The notes: generated from the sequence alone by a model not told the origin. 64,000 nt of DNA from Saprospiraceae bacterium (GCA_029262995.1 JAJCYH010000011.1:124001-188000); one strand, 5' to 3'. Numbered from the stretch's first letter, positions 38,027 through 47,473 are shown. Made by a program: numbers and translations.

Positions 38027-39853
38027 TTGAAGATCCTACTAAATATCATTATCGTCTTTCAAGTAACTATATTATGTACAAAACTAAATAGCCAAGTTGA
38101 GTTTGATAGTTCTATTGTAAGCTTTCAAGAAATAATATACTTTGGTTTAGGTCAACATAAACTCGTCGATTCAAGTATTATAAAGCTTGAAAAATTCTTG
38201 ATAAGATCAAATCAAAAGCAAGTTGTACATTTTTTAATTGATGCACATACAGATGACATTGGCACAGATTTGTCAAATATAGACTTGTCAAACAAACGCA
38301 AGCAATCGGTATATAACCACTTTCTTGAGAATGGAATTAAAGCAAATCAAATTATTTCACTTTTTCATGGCGAAAGAAATCCAGTAACAAATAATAAAGA
38401 TTCGATCAGCAGACAAATAAATCGAAGAGTTGTAGTCCAAGCTATCACGAAAGAAAGATTCATTTACGTAACTGGTCAAATACTTGATATCGATTCAAAT
38501 AAAGGTATTCCAGGAATTGTACAACTGAAGTCAAAAATTCTATATTCATCTGTAATAACAAATAACAAGGGTTTTTATAAAATAGCCGTTCCACGCAATA
38601 AATTAATTACTCTGAGTTTCTTTGCTAAAGGATATTTTTTTGATACAAATAAAATAAATGTTATTGATTCAAATTCCAATGATTCGGTATTACTTAAAAA
38701 AGCATCAATAGGAACCAATTTAATTTTAAAAGACATCAATTTCGTGGGTGGTCAAAACATTCTAATTCTTAGTTCCGAAACTTCATTACAGAATTTAATC
38801 AAATTTATGTCTATTAATGACGAGGTATGTATTGAATTGTCAGGTCATATAAACTCTTTTGGAGGTCCTCATTATTCACCTAAGAATGATTTAAGTATTG
38901 CTCGTTCATTGATAATTTATGAAAAGTTGAAAAGGTCTGGAATAAATTTGTCAAGAATGCTAGCCAAAGGATATGGTGATTCAGCTAAATTATATCATAA
39001 GCCTCAAAACTCAGAAGAAATGGAATTGAATAGACGAGTTGAGATAATTATTGTTGATTGTGATTCAATAAAACTTTACTCTAATGACACCTTAGTTGAT
39101 CCAAAGTATTACAGCAACATCGTAAAAGATAGAAAATTTAATATAGAAACCTTTCAGGATGAGTTAAAGTACTTTTATCATAACAACCAGTCAGAAATTC
39201 TATATCAATTGAGATTTCTCAAAAATAATAATGAAGATCCAACTAAATATACATATGCTGGATTGCTCAAAGATGGCCAAGAGTTGAAATATGGACAAAA
39301 TCAAAATGCGATAATTCTTAGAGAAATCTACACCAAAGATCAATCACTTAGAATTCAAATAAAAGAAATAGAAAAAAATCACGGCTTACAATCAGATGAG
39401 TTGAAGGAACATTGGAAGAAAATTAATAGATCTGATTCTTTAAACTTAATTAAAGTCAAAAATATACTTGATAGACATGGCTGGCTTAGTCCTGAAAAAG
39501 TAAGTGAAGAAGGAAATGCAGCATTATTCTTGGTAATACAACACAGTGACTTAAGTACCCAAGTAAAATACTTACCGATGATGAAGGAAGCAGTCAAATT
39601 AGGGAATGCAAATAAACAAGACTTAGCCCTATTGGAAGACAGAGTAGCATTACGCCAAGGAAGAAAACAAATCTTTGGCAGCCAAATCTACAAGGATAAA
39701 GGAACTGGAGAAAATTATCTTGCTCCATTGCACAACCCAGAAAAAGTTAACGCTAGGAGAAAAGAAGTCGGTTTAGATCCAATAGAAGATTATCTATTGC
39801 TTTGGAACTTAGATTGGAAAGAAGAACTAAAAAGACTAATAAATAATAATTAA
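38027..39853 (+). CDS. Cassette 11: secreted protein with two OmpA-like domains and a DUF6624-like C-terminus
   Basis: 608 residues from a TTG start followed by a signal peptide. The first OmpA-like domain (about 35-145) shows FLIDAHTDDIGTDLSN and NRRVVVQ. A carboxypeptidase-regulatory-like beta domain is at about 150-225, and a second OmpA-like domain at about 240-345 has IELSGHINSFGG and LNRRVEIII. The last 200 residues (ILREIYTKDQSLR, then HGWLSPEKVSEEGNAALFLV) match the DUF6624 family as I remember it. OmpA domains bind peptidoglycan, so it is probably periplasmic and wall-bound. It is one of the largest cassette genes here and appears intact. Confidence 0.78.
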   Translation: MKILLNIIIVFQVTILCTKLNSQVEFDSSIVSFQEIIYFGLGQHKLVDSSIIKLEKFLIRSNQKQVVHFLIDAHTDDIGTDLSNIDLSNKRKQSVYNHFLENGIKANQIISLFHGERNPVTNNKDSISRQINRRVVVQAITKERFIYVTGQILDIDSNKGIPGIVQLKSKILYSSVITNNKGFYKIAVPRNKLITLSFFAKGYFFDTNKINVIDSNSNDSVLLKKASIGTNLILKDINFVGGQNILILSSETSLQNLIKFMSINDEVCIELSGHINSFGGPHYSPKNDLSIARSLIIYEKLKRSGINLSRMLAKGYGDSAKLYHKPQNSEEMELNRRVEIIIVDCDSIKLYSNDTLVDPKYYSNIVKDRKFNIETFQDELKYFYHNNQSEILYQLRFLKNNNEDPTKYTYAGLLKDGQELKYGQNQNAIILREIYTKDQSLRIQIKEIEKNHGLQSDELKEHWKKINRSDSLNLIKVKNILDRHGWLSPEKVSEEGNAALFLVIQHSDLSTQVKYLPMMKEAVKLGNANKQDLALLEDRVALRQGRKQIFGSQIYKDKGTGENYLAPLHNPEKVNARRKEVGLDPIEDYLLLWNLDWKEELKRLINNN

Positions 39854-39860
39854 AATTGAC

Positions 39861-39927
39861 GGGCTATAACATTCGATAGCCTCCATCTTCCTTTGTCGGA
39901 CGGCTGGCTATCGGCAAGACGTTATCC
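39861..39927 (+). other. attC12 (short)
   Basis: 67 bases from R'' GGGCTATAAC to R' GTTATCC (39921). CGATAGCC pairs with GGCTATCG. R'' exactly complements the start of cassette 11 (GTTATAGCCC). Confidence 0.95.
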
Positions 39928-39945
39928 TGCATAAAATTTAAGCTT

Positions 39946-41121
39946 TTGAAAAATACGATTCCGATTATAGCCTTTTTTTTAGTCCTCGCTCAACTTACAG
40001 GACAAAAGAATCCATACGAGCAGAAATTCTCTTACGAAATTGAATCTCAACTAGCCAATGGAGAAATAAGTTCTTCAAGAGCATCTCTCCTATATTCAAT
40101 TATCGGAGATTATATCTCTTCTATCCAATTATCTGAAATCCCAATTTCGTGGGGAATGGACTCAGTAGAGCTAAAAAATTACAATCTCGAAGACGCAATG
40201 ACGCAAATCGTTCAAATCGCTGACAAACACCAAATCATCATTATCAGCGAAAGTCATTCCAAACCGCAACATAGAATTTTCGCCAGTAAATTAATAACGG
40301 AACTTGCAAAAAAGGGATTCAAACATTTAGGAATTGAAACATTGACCAACAATCCTGAAACTGGACTTCTATTAGATACTATGCTTCAACAGAGAGGATA
40401 TCCAACCAACTCGCCTTTCACTGGAACATATTCGCACGAACCTCAAATGGCAAACCTTATTCGATCAGCAGTCAAATATGACTACCAACTTTTTGCTTAT
40501 GAAAGAGCAATGGATATAGAAGGAATGGATCGTGATGAAATTCAGGCAATCAATATCTTAGCCTATCTAAAAAATCATCCAGAAGAAAAGTTAATAATTT
40601 TGTGTGGATTCCATCATGCAATAGAATCAAATATAAATAAGGGTAGAAATTACAATTGGATGGCGAAACATTTAAAGGACAAATCGCAAATTGATCCATT
40701 GACAATATATCAAGATAACTTCACGGAGAAAATAGTAGAAGATGAACACAATTTCTTAAGAAAAGCGCAGATTGAATCGCCTTCGGTCTTTGTTGACGAA
40801 CAGGGACAAATAGCTAGACTATCTGAGCATGTCGATATTGAGGTTATTCATCCGAAAACTATCTACTATAATGGTCGGCCACACTGGCTTTATCAATCGA
40901 AGGATCATAAATCAGTAGAAATAAATAAATCAGATTACGAGCTTGATTATCCAATTTTAGTTTCTGCATTTCTTAAGAATGAGAGAGAGCCAGTTCCAGT
41001 AGATAGAATCGAACTTAAACACAAATACGACCAAAAGAAGTTAGTTCTTGATAAAGGAAAATATCGCATCGAAATATTCGACGGTCAAAATTTGTATACT
41101 TACATGGAGGAAATAGAATAA
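39946..41121 (+). CDS. Cassette 12: secreted enzyme-like protein, ChaN/erythromycin-esterase-like
   Basis: 391 residues from a TTG start with a signal peptide (about 1-20). The core has HQIIIISESHSKPQHRIFA followed by KHLGIETLTNN and YQLFAYERAMDIEG, then LIILCGFHHAI. The paired E-x-H at the first strand and the later Glu and His residues resemble the ChaN/TIKI/erythromycin-esterase fold group. I cannot tell which member it is, so catalysis is inferred. It is the single gene of cassette 12. Confidence 0.6.
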   Translation: MKNTIPIIAFFLVLAQLTGQKNPYEQKFSYEIESQLANGEISSSRASLLYSIIGDYISSIQLSEIPISWGMDSVELKNYNLEDAMTQIVQIADKHQIIIISESHSKPQHRIFASKLITELAKKGFKHLGIETLTNNPETGLLLDTMLQQRGYPTNSPFTGTYSHEPQMANLIRSAVKYDYQLFAYERAMDIEGMDRDEIQAINILAYLKNHPEEKLIILCGFHHAIESNINKGRNYNWMAKHLKDKSQIDPLTIYQDNFTEKIVEDEHNFLRKAQIESPSVFVDEQGQIARLSEHVDIEVIHPKTIYYNGRPHWLYQSKDHKSVEINKSDYELDYPILVSAFLKNEREPVPVDRIELKHKYDQKKLVLDKGKYRIEIFDGQNLYTYMEEIE

Positions 41122-41125
41122 GTAC

Positions 41126-41197
41126 GCAGGATAACAGGCTGCGATCAGGAATACTTCACTATCGTTCGTACGTCCTGATGCAGCGAAACCGTTGTAG
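41126..41197 (+). other. attC13 (short)
   Basis: 72 bases from R'' GCAGGATAAC to R' GTTGTAG (41191). GCTGCGATCAGGA pairs with TCCTGATGCAGC. R'' exactly complements the start of cassette 12 (GTTATCCTGC). Confidence 0.95.
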
Positions 41198-41220
41198 CCA
41201 ATTAAAATAAAGAAAGTGGA

Positions 41221-41847
41221 ATGAAATTAATAATGATACCTTTCTTATACTTACTATGTACAGTATTCCATTCGTGTTTAAATCATGACAAGATAATAAT
41301 TGACTCTCATTTTGTTTTTAATAAAGAAGATTTTGTAAAATTTTCGAATGAAAATGAAGAAGGAATTTTACTATTATTCAATTTACTTACAGATAGCATT
41401 AATTCATTTATACCACTTAACGAAAATGAATCCTATTGGACTAAAATAGACAGTTTCGAAACAAAAAGAATATCCTATAAATGGATGAATGATTGCCATA
41501 CGTTTAAACTAACTTCAAGTGATTCGACTATAAACTCAAAATTGCCAAAATTACGTACAAGTCTATTAGAAGTGATTAATAAAATTGATACTAACACTTT
41601 GAGCTATGTCTATATATGCAACTATGGCGAAAGCAAAAAACCTAAAATAACTGTTAGGGTTTACAACCAAGACGTTAAAGGAAAATATACGTATCATTTA
41701 GTATCTCATAAATTAAAGAATTTCGGAAAAATTAAACCCAAAGATGAAATGGAAACAATTTATGATAGCCTAAGAAAATTTAAAATAATATGTGAAGGAA
41801 TCATTTACGAAATTAATGTATCACCAGAGATTGGATTTTTTGAATAA
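41221..41847 (+). CDS. Cassette 13: lipoprotein of unknown function
   Basis: 208 residues with a lipoprotein signal (lipobox FHSC, Cys about 19). The body alternates charged and aromatic residues and shows no family motif I recognise. It is the single gene of cassette 13. Confidence 0.65.
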   Translation: MKLIMIPFLYLLCTVFHSCLNHDKIIIDSHFVFNKEDFVKFSNENEEGILLLFNLLTDSINSFIPLNENESYWTKIDSFETKRISYKWMNDCHTFKLTSSDSTINSKLPKLRTSLLEVINKIDTNTLSYVYICNYGESKKPKITVRVYNQDVKGKYTYHLVSHKLKNFGKIKPKDEMETIYDSLRKFKIICEGIIYEINVSPEIGFFE

Positions 41848-41857
41848 AAGGATTAAC

Positions 41858-41992
41858 TGGCTACAACACCGTATATAAGCTATGGCTTGGGCTGTCCTCA
41901 CTTGGAAAATCCTGCGGATTTTCCAAAGCCAGTTTTTATTTAAAGAGGTTTGTGCCGAGACACGCCACAGCTCATATACAAACAAGTTAGCA
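41858..41992 (+). other. attC14 (medium)
   Basis: 135 bases from R'' TGGCTACAAC to R' GTTAGCA (41986). GTATATAAGCT pairs with AGCTCATATAC, and an inner GGAAAATCCTGCGGATTTTCC hairpin is prominent. R'' exactly complements the start of cassette 13 (GTTGTAGCCA). Confidence 0.93.
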
Positions 41993-42019
41993 GTAAGCTT
42001 CATTTCTAAAAGTCTTATA

Positions 42020-42688
42020 TTGAAAAGAAAAATCAAAATATTAACATTTATAGTAACTAGTTTCTCATTTTGGAGCTGTGGAGACTGTGTAAATTATAAT
42101 AAAGTAGGTGAATATCAAATAAGTCAGAAAACATTAGATATTGTTAACTATGAAGAAAATGACACAATTCGTTTCCTCAATAATAAAAATGAAGAAATAA
42201 AATTATCTATTTCAAAATCAATCAATAAGATAGATACAGTTATAGTGAGAGAAATCCAATCTTCAACAGATTGTAACTCGGCATATGAATACATTAGAAC
42301 AGAAAAAATAAATTATGGTTTTCAAGATGACAGATTAATAGTAATGCAATTCCAATTAACTATAGGAATTGAAAAGCCTGTTAATAGTGATTCGATTGTA
42401 GTCTTTGAGTCCCTAAATATTTACTACTCTAATTATATCAACCAAAAATTTGAATTATTTAGATTTGATATATTGACAAACGAAATAACGAATTCAGTCT
42501 CTGCTGAGTATAAAGAAGCTGTATTAAATGAAGCAAAATACACTGGAGATACAATAATATCTGGTGTTAATTATTTTGAAATTTACGAGTTCGAAAATGA
42601 AAATGGTTCTAAATTTTATTTTGACAAAGAATTTGGACCTATTTATATAGATTTTGGAGATAATAAATATTGGAAATTAGTTGAGTAA
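42020..42688 (+). CDS. Cassette 14: lipoprotein of unknown function
   Basis: 222 residues from a TTG at 42020, chosen because it directly precedes a lipoprotein signal (MKRKIKILTFIVTSFSFWSC). The frame stays open upstream into the attC but that part is not credible as protein. No domain is recognised. It is the single gene of cassette 14. Confidence 0.65.
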   Translation: MKRKIKILTFIVTSFSFWSCGDCVNYNKVGEYQISQKTLDIVNYEENDTIRFLNNKNEEIKLSISKSINKIDTVIVREIQSSTDCNSAYEYIRTEKINYGFQDDRLIVMQFQLTIGIEKPVNSDSIVVFESLNIYYSNYINQKFELFRFDILTNEITNSVSAEYKEAVLNEAKYTGDTIISGVNYFEIYEFENENGSKFYFDKEFGPIYIDFGDNKYWKLVE

Positions 42689-42692
42689 GGCC

Positions 42693-42861
42693 TACTGCTA
42701 ACACTGCAGGATCACCCCATCTCAGTTCATGTGCTATATCAACATAATTATTCAATTAATTTAATTATCTTGAACTCATAGTGCTTCTTCACTGAGACGA
42801 CACTTCGTCCTGTCGCAACAACGCGACAGCGCACTCGTTGGGGATCTGCTAGACGTTACAT
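42693..42861 (+). other. attC15 (class A, long)
   Basis: 169 bases from R'' TACTGCTAAC to R' GTTACAT (42855). R'' exactly complements the start of cassette 14 (GTTAGCAGTA). The rest is nearly identical to attC3 and attC9. Confidence 0.94.
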
Positions 42862-42873
42862 GGAATTAAGAAT

Positions 42874-43842
42874 ATGAATATGCGAACAATTAAATTCTTA
42901 GCATTAATTACTCTATTTATAGGCTGCAATAATAAACCTAATCTAATACCTCAAGAAGATAGAATTGTAAAAATTCCTAGATTCAATAGTGAAAATGCAT
43001 TTACCCACATTCAAAAACAAATCCATTTTGGCCCAAGAAGAATGAACTCTGACGCTCATGAAAACTGTAAAAACTGGCTATTAGATAAACTTACTGAATA
43101 TAATTTTTCTACTGAATTTCAGGATTTTGAAGTCAAAGCATACAGCGGTGAATTGTTGAAAGGAACAAATATTCATGGAATATATAATAAAGATGTGAAA
43201 GAAAGAGTGATCTTATGTGCTCATTATGATACTAGACATATCGCTGATAAGGACACAATAAATATCGACATTCCAATTGATGGTGCAGATGATGGAGCGA
43301 GTGGAGTTGCAGTAATCTTAGAAATAGCTCGACTAATTAATGAATCAAATCTACCTATGGGTGTAGATATCGTTTTCTTCGATGCTGAAGACCATGGATC
43401 TGACAAGCCAAATCAAGATTACACTTGGGGCCTTGGTTCTCAATACTGGGCAAAAAAATTAAGCAAAGATTACAAATACAAATACGGAATTTTACTTGAT
43501 ATGGTTGGATCAAAAAATGCTACATTCAGAAAAGAAGGATTTTCTATGCAATCAGCTGAAAAAATAGTAAACCAAATTTGGAATTTAGCAAAGAATATGG
43601 GTAAAGAGAAATACTTCGTTAATAAACCAATAGGCTTTATAACTGATGACCACAGGTTTGTAATTGAACAGACTAGAACACCAATGGTTGATATAATCAA
43701 TGTGCAATCTACTGGCAAATTTGGGAATTACCATCATAAACACAGTGACAATATCGGAATTATAGACAAAACAACTTTAGAAGCAGTTGGTCAAGTTGTA
43801 ATTGCTCAAATTTTCAGAGAATCTAATAAACAAAATGAATAA
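42874..43842 (+). CDS. Cassette 15: M28-family metallohydrolase, glutaminyl-cyclase-like lipoprotein
   Basis: 322 residues with a lipoprotein signal (lipobox FIGC). The zinc-binding set of the M28 fold is present: His in LCAHYDTRH, Asp in GADDGASGV, Glu in FFDAEDHG, Asp in LLDMVGS and His in YHHKHSDN. The sequence FGPRRMNSDAHENCKNWL and the overall length fit the branch that includes glutaminyl-peptide cyclotransferases, which form N-terminal pyroglutamate on secreted proteins. Aminopeptidase activity is the alternative. It is the single gene of cassette 15. Confidence 0.85.
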   Translation: MNMRTIKFLALITLFIGCNNKPNLIPQEDRIVKIPRFNSENAFTHIQKQIHFGPRRMNSDAHENCKNWLLDKLTEYNFSTEFQDFEVKAYSGELLKGTNIHGIYNKDVKERVILCAHYDTRHIADKDTINIDIPIDGADDGASGVAVILEIARLINESNLPMGVDIVFFDAEDHGSDKPNQDYTWGLGSQYWAKKLSKDYKYKYGILLDMVGSKNATFRKEGFSMQSAEKIVNQIWNLAKNMGKEKYFVNKPIGFITDDHRFVIEQTRTPMVDIINVQSTGKFGNYHHKHSDNIGIIDKTTLEAVGQVVIAQIFRESNKQNE

Positions 43843-43844
43843 CT

Positions 43845-43914
43845 CCATGTAACATTGTGGATGCCACAATCCCAGCTAACGCTGTGGACTGATGCATCCA
43901 CTAGAGCGTTAGCC
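43845..43914 (+). other. attC16 (short)
   Basis: 70 bases from R'' CCATGTAAC to R' GTTAGCC (43908). TGTGGATG pairs with CATCCAC, and an internal AGCTAACGCT lies in the loop. R'' complements the start of cassette 15 (GTTACATGG). Confidence 0.92.
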
Positions 43915-43938
43915 TTCATTAAGACCAAACTTTAACCA

Positions 43939-44142
43939 ATGATAAAATTCTTTAGAAAAATTCGTCAAAAATTGCTGACTGAAAACAAATTCAGTAAATA
44001 TCTGCTTTATGCAATTGGGGAGATAATTCTTGTAGTAATTGGTATCTTAATTGCTCTACAAATAAATAATTCCAATGAATTAAATAAACAAAGGGCCAAA
44101 GAAGTTCAATTCTTGAAAAACCTTAAAAGTGATTTAATTTAC
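43939..44142 (+). pseudogene. Cassette 16: DUF6090-like membrane protein, 5' part, interrupted by an IS
   Basis: 68 codons: MIKFFRKIRQKLLTENKFSK, a membrane segment (IGEIILVVIGILIALQINN) and the coiled LKNLKSDLIY. This is the start of a Bacteroidota protein family I know as DUF6090. The frame then runs into insertion-sequence DNA and stops at 44181. The rest of the gene continues in frame at 44710 after the insertion sequence. Confidence 0.85.
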
Positions 44143-44709
44143 CTTAAAAATCCACCTGCTTTGCAGGTGGTAATGTTCTGACGGCTGTGCCTTATATTTG
44201 TATTATGACTAAATATAAGAAACTTAACCACGTTGTTTATAAATGTGACTATCATATTGTTTGGGTGCCAAAATATCGGCTTCGGATATTGAAGGGAGCC
44301 ATAAAGGAATTAGTAGAACACGATATAAAAATGTTATGTGAATGGAAAAGTTGTCATGTTGAGGAACTGAATGTACAAGAGGACCATGTTCACTTGTTGG
44401 TATCAGTACCGCCGAAAGTTTCTATTTCAAGACTGATGGGTACATTAAAAGGAAAGATTGCGATAAAGCTTTTCAAGAGTTATCCTCAACTAAAGAAGAA
44501 GCCTTATTGGGGAAATCACTTTTGGGCTCGTGGATATTTTGTAAGTACCGTGGGACTTAATGAAGAAATGATCAAAAAATATGTCAAATATCAAGAAAAG
44601 GAAGAGAAACGAGTAGAGGATCAGCAGCAAAAGTTTGATTTTTGAACGTATTCTTGTCGCCCCCTTTGGGGGTTAACCAAAGCCACCTTCTCAGAAGGTG
44701 TGATTTTTA
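44143..44709 (+). mobile_element. IS200/IS605-family insertion sequence
   Basis: About 567 bases bounded by the terminal hairpins CCACCTGCTTTGCAGGTGG on the left and CACCTTCTCAGAAGGTG on the right, as is usual for these single-strand transposing elements. It carries one Y1 transposase and no tnpB. With these borders the interrupted gene rejoins in frame. The flanks share TTTAC-like bases, the kind of target such elements use. No target duplication is expected or seen. Confidence 0.85.
44205..44645 (+). CDS. tnpA: IS200/IS605 Y1 transposase TnpA
   Basis: 146 residues from the ATG at 44205; an upstream in-frame GTG is less likely. The HUH motif is His61-x-His63 in VQEDHVHLLVSVPPK, and the catalytic Tyr is near residue 126 in EEMIKKYVKYQ. 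WVPKYRLRIL and HFWARGYFVSTVG are family signatures. It cuts and joins single-stranded ends at the terminal hairpins. The protein appears complete. Confidence 0.94.
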   Translation: MTKYKKLNHVVYKCDYHIVWVPKYRLRILKGAIKELVEHDIKMLCEWKSCHVEELNVQEDHVHLLVSVPPKVSISRLMGTLKGKIAIKLFKSYPQLKKKPYWGNHFWARGYFVSTVGLNEEMIKKYVKYQEKEEKRVEDQQQKFDF

Positions 44710-45282
44710 CTTTTTGAAGAAAGCGAACTTGCACGCTACACCGGAATTAGAGAAAGTATCGTGAATTCTGCTCAAGTTGCTCTTGAACACTTTAATGGCA
44801 AGCCTGTAGAGAACGTTCAAATGTTTAATTATCACACTTTTAATGTGGGTATTTGGCAAGAATTCCAAAGAAATAATAACACATTTTTGGAGTTAATAAA
44901 TTCAGGGAATTTTACCCTAATCTCTAATGATTCAATAAAAAATGGTCTGCTCAATTTAGATTTAATTTATAAAACAATTATATCCAATCGAGAACATTTA
45001 AGAAATGATTTAGAGCAATATTTTTATAACCCTTGGTTTGAAACTGTTGATCTGGACCCTTTAGCTCAAAGCTTTGTTTTCTATGCTGATAATGGAGAAT
45101 TTGATCAAACTATTTCGCTCTCTAGACAGGAATTAGATATGCTTTTAAGTAACAAGGTGTTTAAGAATGGATTTGTCTTATCAGTATTTACTAATTCATT
45201 AATAATTGATCATTATAAAAGAATGAAAGATTTGAACAAAAAAGTAGTTGAATTAATAAATAAAGAAATAACGAAAGGCTAA
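44710..45282 (+). pseudogene. Cassette 16: DUF6090-like membrane protein, 3' part
   Basis: In-frame continuation after the insertion sequence, reading LFEESELARYTGIRES and then VNSAQVALEHFNG, TFLELINSGNFTLI and LEQYFYNPWF. The C-terminus has a membrane-like segment near FVLSVFTNSLIIDHYK. Precise removal of the insertion sequence would restore one protein of about 258 residues. The stop codon lies in the next attC's R'' box. Confidence 0.82.
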
Positions 45283-45406
45283 CGTATGAAATAACATAGC
45301 CAAAGTTGGCTATATTTATAATTCCCCTTTTAAAACAAAAATTAAACGTGCGCGGAAAAAAACGATGCAATATCCCGGCTACGTTTTTTATACGAGGACG
45401 TTAGTA
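45275..45406 (+). other. attC17 (medium)
   Basis: 132 bases from R'' AAGGCTAAC to R' GTTAGTA (45400). CATAGCCAAAGTTGGCTATA forms an internal hairpin. R'' complements the start of cassette 16 (GTTAGCCTT), showing that the IS entered after cassette formation. Confidence 0.88.
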
Positions 45407-45431
45407 GCGATAAAGAAAAAAAGAAGAATCG

Positions 45432-46172
45432 ATGAATAAAGTTTTAAGATTGATTATCATTTTGTGTTGTTTACCTCATATAAGCAAAGGACAATATGAA
45501 TTATTTGAAGATGATGATTTTGAAACTCAAAAAATTAATATTGATTCATCTGCAAAGAGAAAATTCACAGAAACTAAATCTATTTTAGACACGAGCCTCA
45601 TTAAGTTTTTAAATCGTCTTGAAAGTTCGAGTAATGAAAGTTTTGGGTGCGATGTAAGTTACGTTATATTTAAACCGTTAAAATGCGATACAATAAATTT
45701 ATTGGATCTTGAAATTCCTGATTACAGCGGAATAAAAATTTTATCGATGAACGGTGAATTACTTGAAGAGGATAGCGAGTATCGTGAATTGCATAAACAT
45801 GAAAATATTCTTTTTGGGCCAACTTATAAGATCGGAAGTAAAATGCAAACTTTATTTGGGATGATCTTTGGTGAATACAGTATGAAAATTTCGTATTCAG
45901 ACGGTAACTTTAAATTTGACTTCGAGGAATATTATAAAGAGGATGAAATCTTAAGTTTAAAGGGAGATGAATATACTAATGAACTATCATGGCCTTTGGA
46001 TTCATTTAGTTTAAATTTAGGGAAAGTAATAAGTAAAGAAGAAAAAGAAATATTTGGCTATGGAAGTTTCAAGTCCGATAAGTTTTACAAAAAAGGACAA
46101 TATCATAATAACCAAGTTTTAGAACTAGTTTGCTATTCAGATTTTTACTTAAAATTAAAGATCACTGATTAG
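45432..46172 (+). CDS. Cassette 17: secreted protein of unknown function
   Basis: 246 residues with a signal peptide (MNKVLRLIIILCCLPHISKG). The mature part is acidic at its start (YELFEDDDFETQ) and has two Cys residues (FGCDVSYVIFKPLKCDTINL). I recognise no family. It is the single gene of cassette 17. Confidence 0.68.
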   Translation: MNKVLRLIIILCCLPHISKGQYELFEDDDFETQKINIDSSAKRKFTETKSILDTSLIKFLNRLESSSNESFGCDVSYVIFKPLKCDTINLLDLEIPDYSGIKILSMNGELLEEDSEYRELHKHENILFGPTYKIGSKMQTLFGMIFGEYSMKISYSDGNFKFDFEEYYKEDEILSLKGDEYTNELSWPLDSFSLNLGKVISKEEKEIFGYGSFKSDKFYKKGQYHNNQVLELVCYSDFYLKLKITD

Positions 46173-46183
46173 AATATAATTAC

Positions 46184-46354
46184 CGCTACTAACATCGCAG
46201 GATCACCCCATCTCAGGCGGTCATAATATTTAACATAGTCATTTAGATAAAATTAGTAACTTGAACATCTTGTAAGTAAGCCCGAGACGACACTTCGTCC
46301 TGTCGCTATCAACGCGACGACGGACTCGTTGGGGATATGCGCAAGACCTTACTT
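46184..46354 (+). other. attC18 (class A, long; altered crossover base)
   Basis: 171 bases from R'' CGCTACTAAC to an R' that reads CTTACTT at 46348 instead of GTTACTT. R'' exactly complements the start of cassette 17 (GTTAGTAGCG). The inner region is a variant with AGGCGGTC and GTAACTTGAACATCTTG, shared with attC31. Confidence 0.9.
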
Positions 46355-46414
46355 TCCACTAAAAAAAAGGAACTTATATCACAAGAAATCTGTTTAAAAA
46401 GTTAAAGAATTATT

Positions 46415-46645
46415 ATGGCAAAAAGATCTAATCACGTTGTGCCATCCAAGGAAAAAGGTGGCTGGACCGTCAAAAAATCAGGTTCTACAAGAGCTTCCCA
46501 ATCGTTTGATCGTAAAGAGGATGCTGTAAAGTTTGGTCGCGAACTCAGTAGAAAAGAGAAGACAGAACTGTATATACATAAAAAGGATGGACGTATTCAG
46601 GATCGAAATTCTTATGGCAAAGACCCTTTCCCACCAAAGGGATAA
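46415..46645 (+). CDS. Cassette 18: DUF2188 protein
   Basis: 76 residues covering a whole DUF2188 domain: HVVPSKEKGGWTVKKSGSTR, then KEDAVKFGRELSRKEKTELY and IHKKDGRIQDRNSYG. This small beta-alpha domain is widespread but has no settled function. It ends four bases before the next gene, so the two are translated together. Confidence 0.85.
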   Translation: MAKRSNHVVPSKEKGGWTVKKSGSTRASQSFDRKEDAVKFGRELSRKEKTELYIHKKDGRIQDRNSYGKDPFPPKG

Positions 46646-46649
46646 GTAA

Positions 46650-47305
46650 ATGGCAAAACATATAGATTACGAGCGAAATGTTTTCATTAATTGTCCATTT
46701 GATGACAAGTATTTTGATCTGTTGCAAACGTTAGTTTTTGCAATTTGTTACTATGGCTACATTCCAAGAATAAGTCTTGAAATCTCTGACTCAGGACAAC
46801 CTCGGCTTGAGAAAATTGTCAAATTAATCGAAGAATCAAAATATTCTATACACGACCTTTCAAGATTGCAATCAAAATCTGCAAATGAATATTATAGGCT
46901 AAATATGCCCTTTGAACTTGGAATAGACTATGGGCTTAGAAAATTTAATAAAGACTACTCGGATAAACGATCACTAATTCTGGAAACAGAACAGTATGAT
47001 TATATGAAAGCTATTTCAGATATAAACGGATTCGATATTAAGAATCACGAAGATATTCCAGTAAAACTCATTGAATGTATAAGGGCATGGTTTTCCAAAC
47101 CGTTAAATTAACAAATCTTAATGTGTCTGATAAAGTCTATATTGATTTTATCGATTTCAACACAAAACTCTTTCAAACTAAGATGGTCAAGTATCAATCA
47201 GAACATAATACAACAGAATCAGAAAGATTTGCCAAAAAGGAAATAGAGGAAATGACAATTCCAGAATATATACTTGAAATCGAAAAATGGAAGAGCGGAA
47301 AGTAA
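46650..47305 (+). pseudogene. Cassette 18: TIR-like/unknown protein split by a single-base frameshift
   Basis: The first frame (46650-47111, 153 residues) reads ERNVFINCPFDDKYFDLLQT, then GYIPRISLEISDSGQPRLEK, SKYSIHDLSRLQSKSANEYY and MPFELGIDYGLRKF. This resembles TIR-like or nucleotide-binding domains of unnamed bacterial proteins. It stops after FSKPLN, but the overlapping frame that ends at 47305 carries a natural continuation (VYIDFIDFNTKLFQ, then MTIPEYILEIEKWKSGK). The switch would fall near 47098. One missing base explains both pieces and gives about 217 residues. It could also be a sequencing error. The pairing with DUF2188 suggests a joint role, possibly defensive. Confidence 0.6.
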
Positions 47306-47364
47306 CACTGTACATGATGTAAGACCTCCTTCGTCGGTCTTTCGCATGTACTTGGACGTTCTGT
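47298..47364 (+). other. attC19 (short)
   Basis: 67 bases from R'' GAAAGTAAC to R' GTTCTGT (47358). GTACATG pairs with CATGTAC and AAGACC with GGTCTT. R'' with its preceding base (GGAAAGTAAC) complements TTACTTTCC, the start of cassette 18. Confidence 0.93.
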
Positions 47365-47473
47365 GTCATTACCTGAAATCCATTAAGGCTTCAATTTTAT
47401 AAAGCACAAATAGAAATCAATGAATTAAATAATTGATTAATAATTACTACTTTAATAAACAAATTGGACTCCT

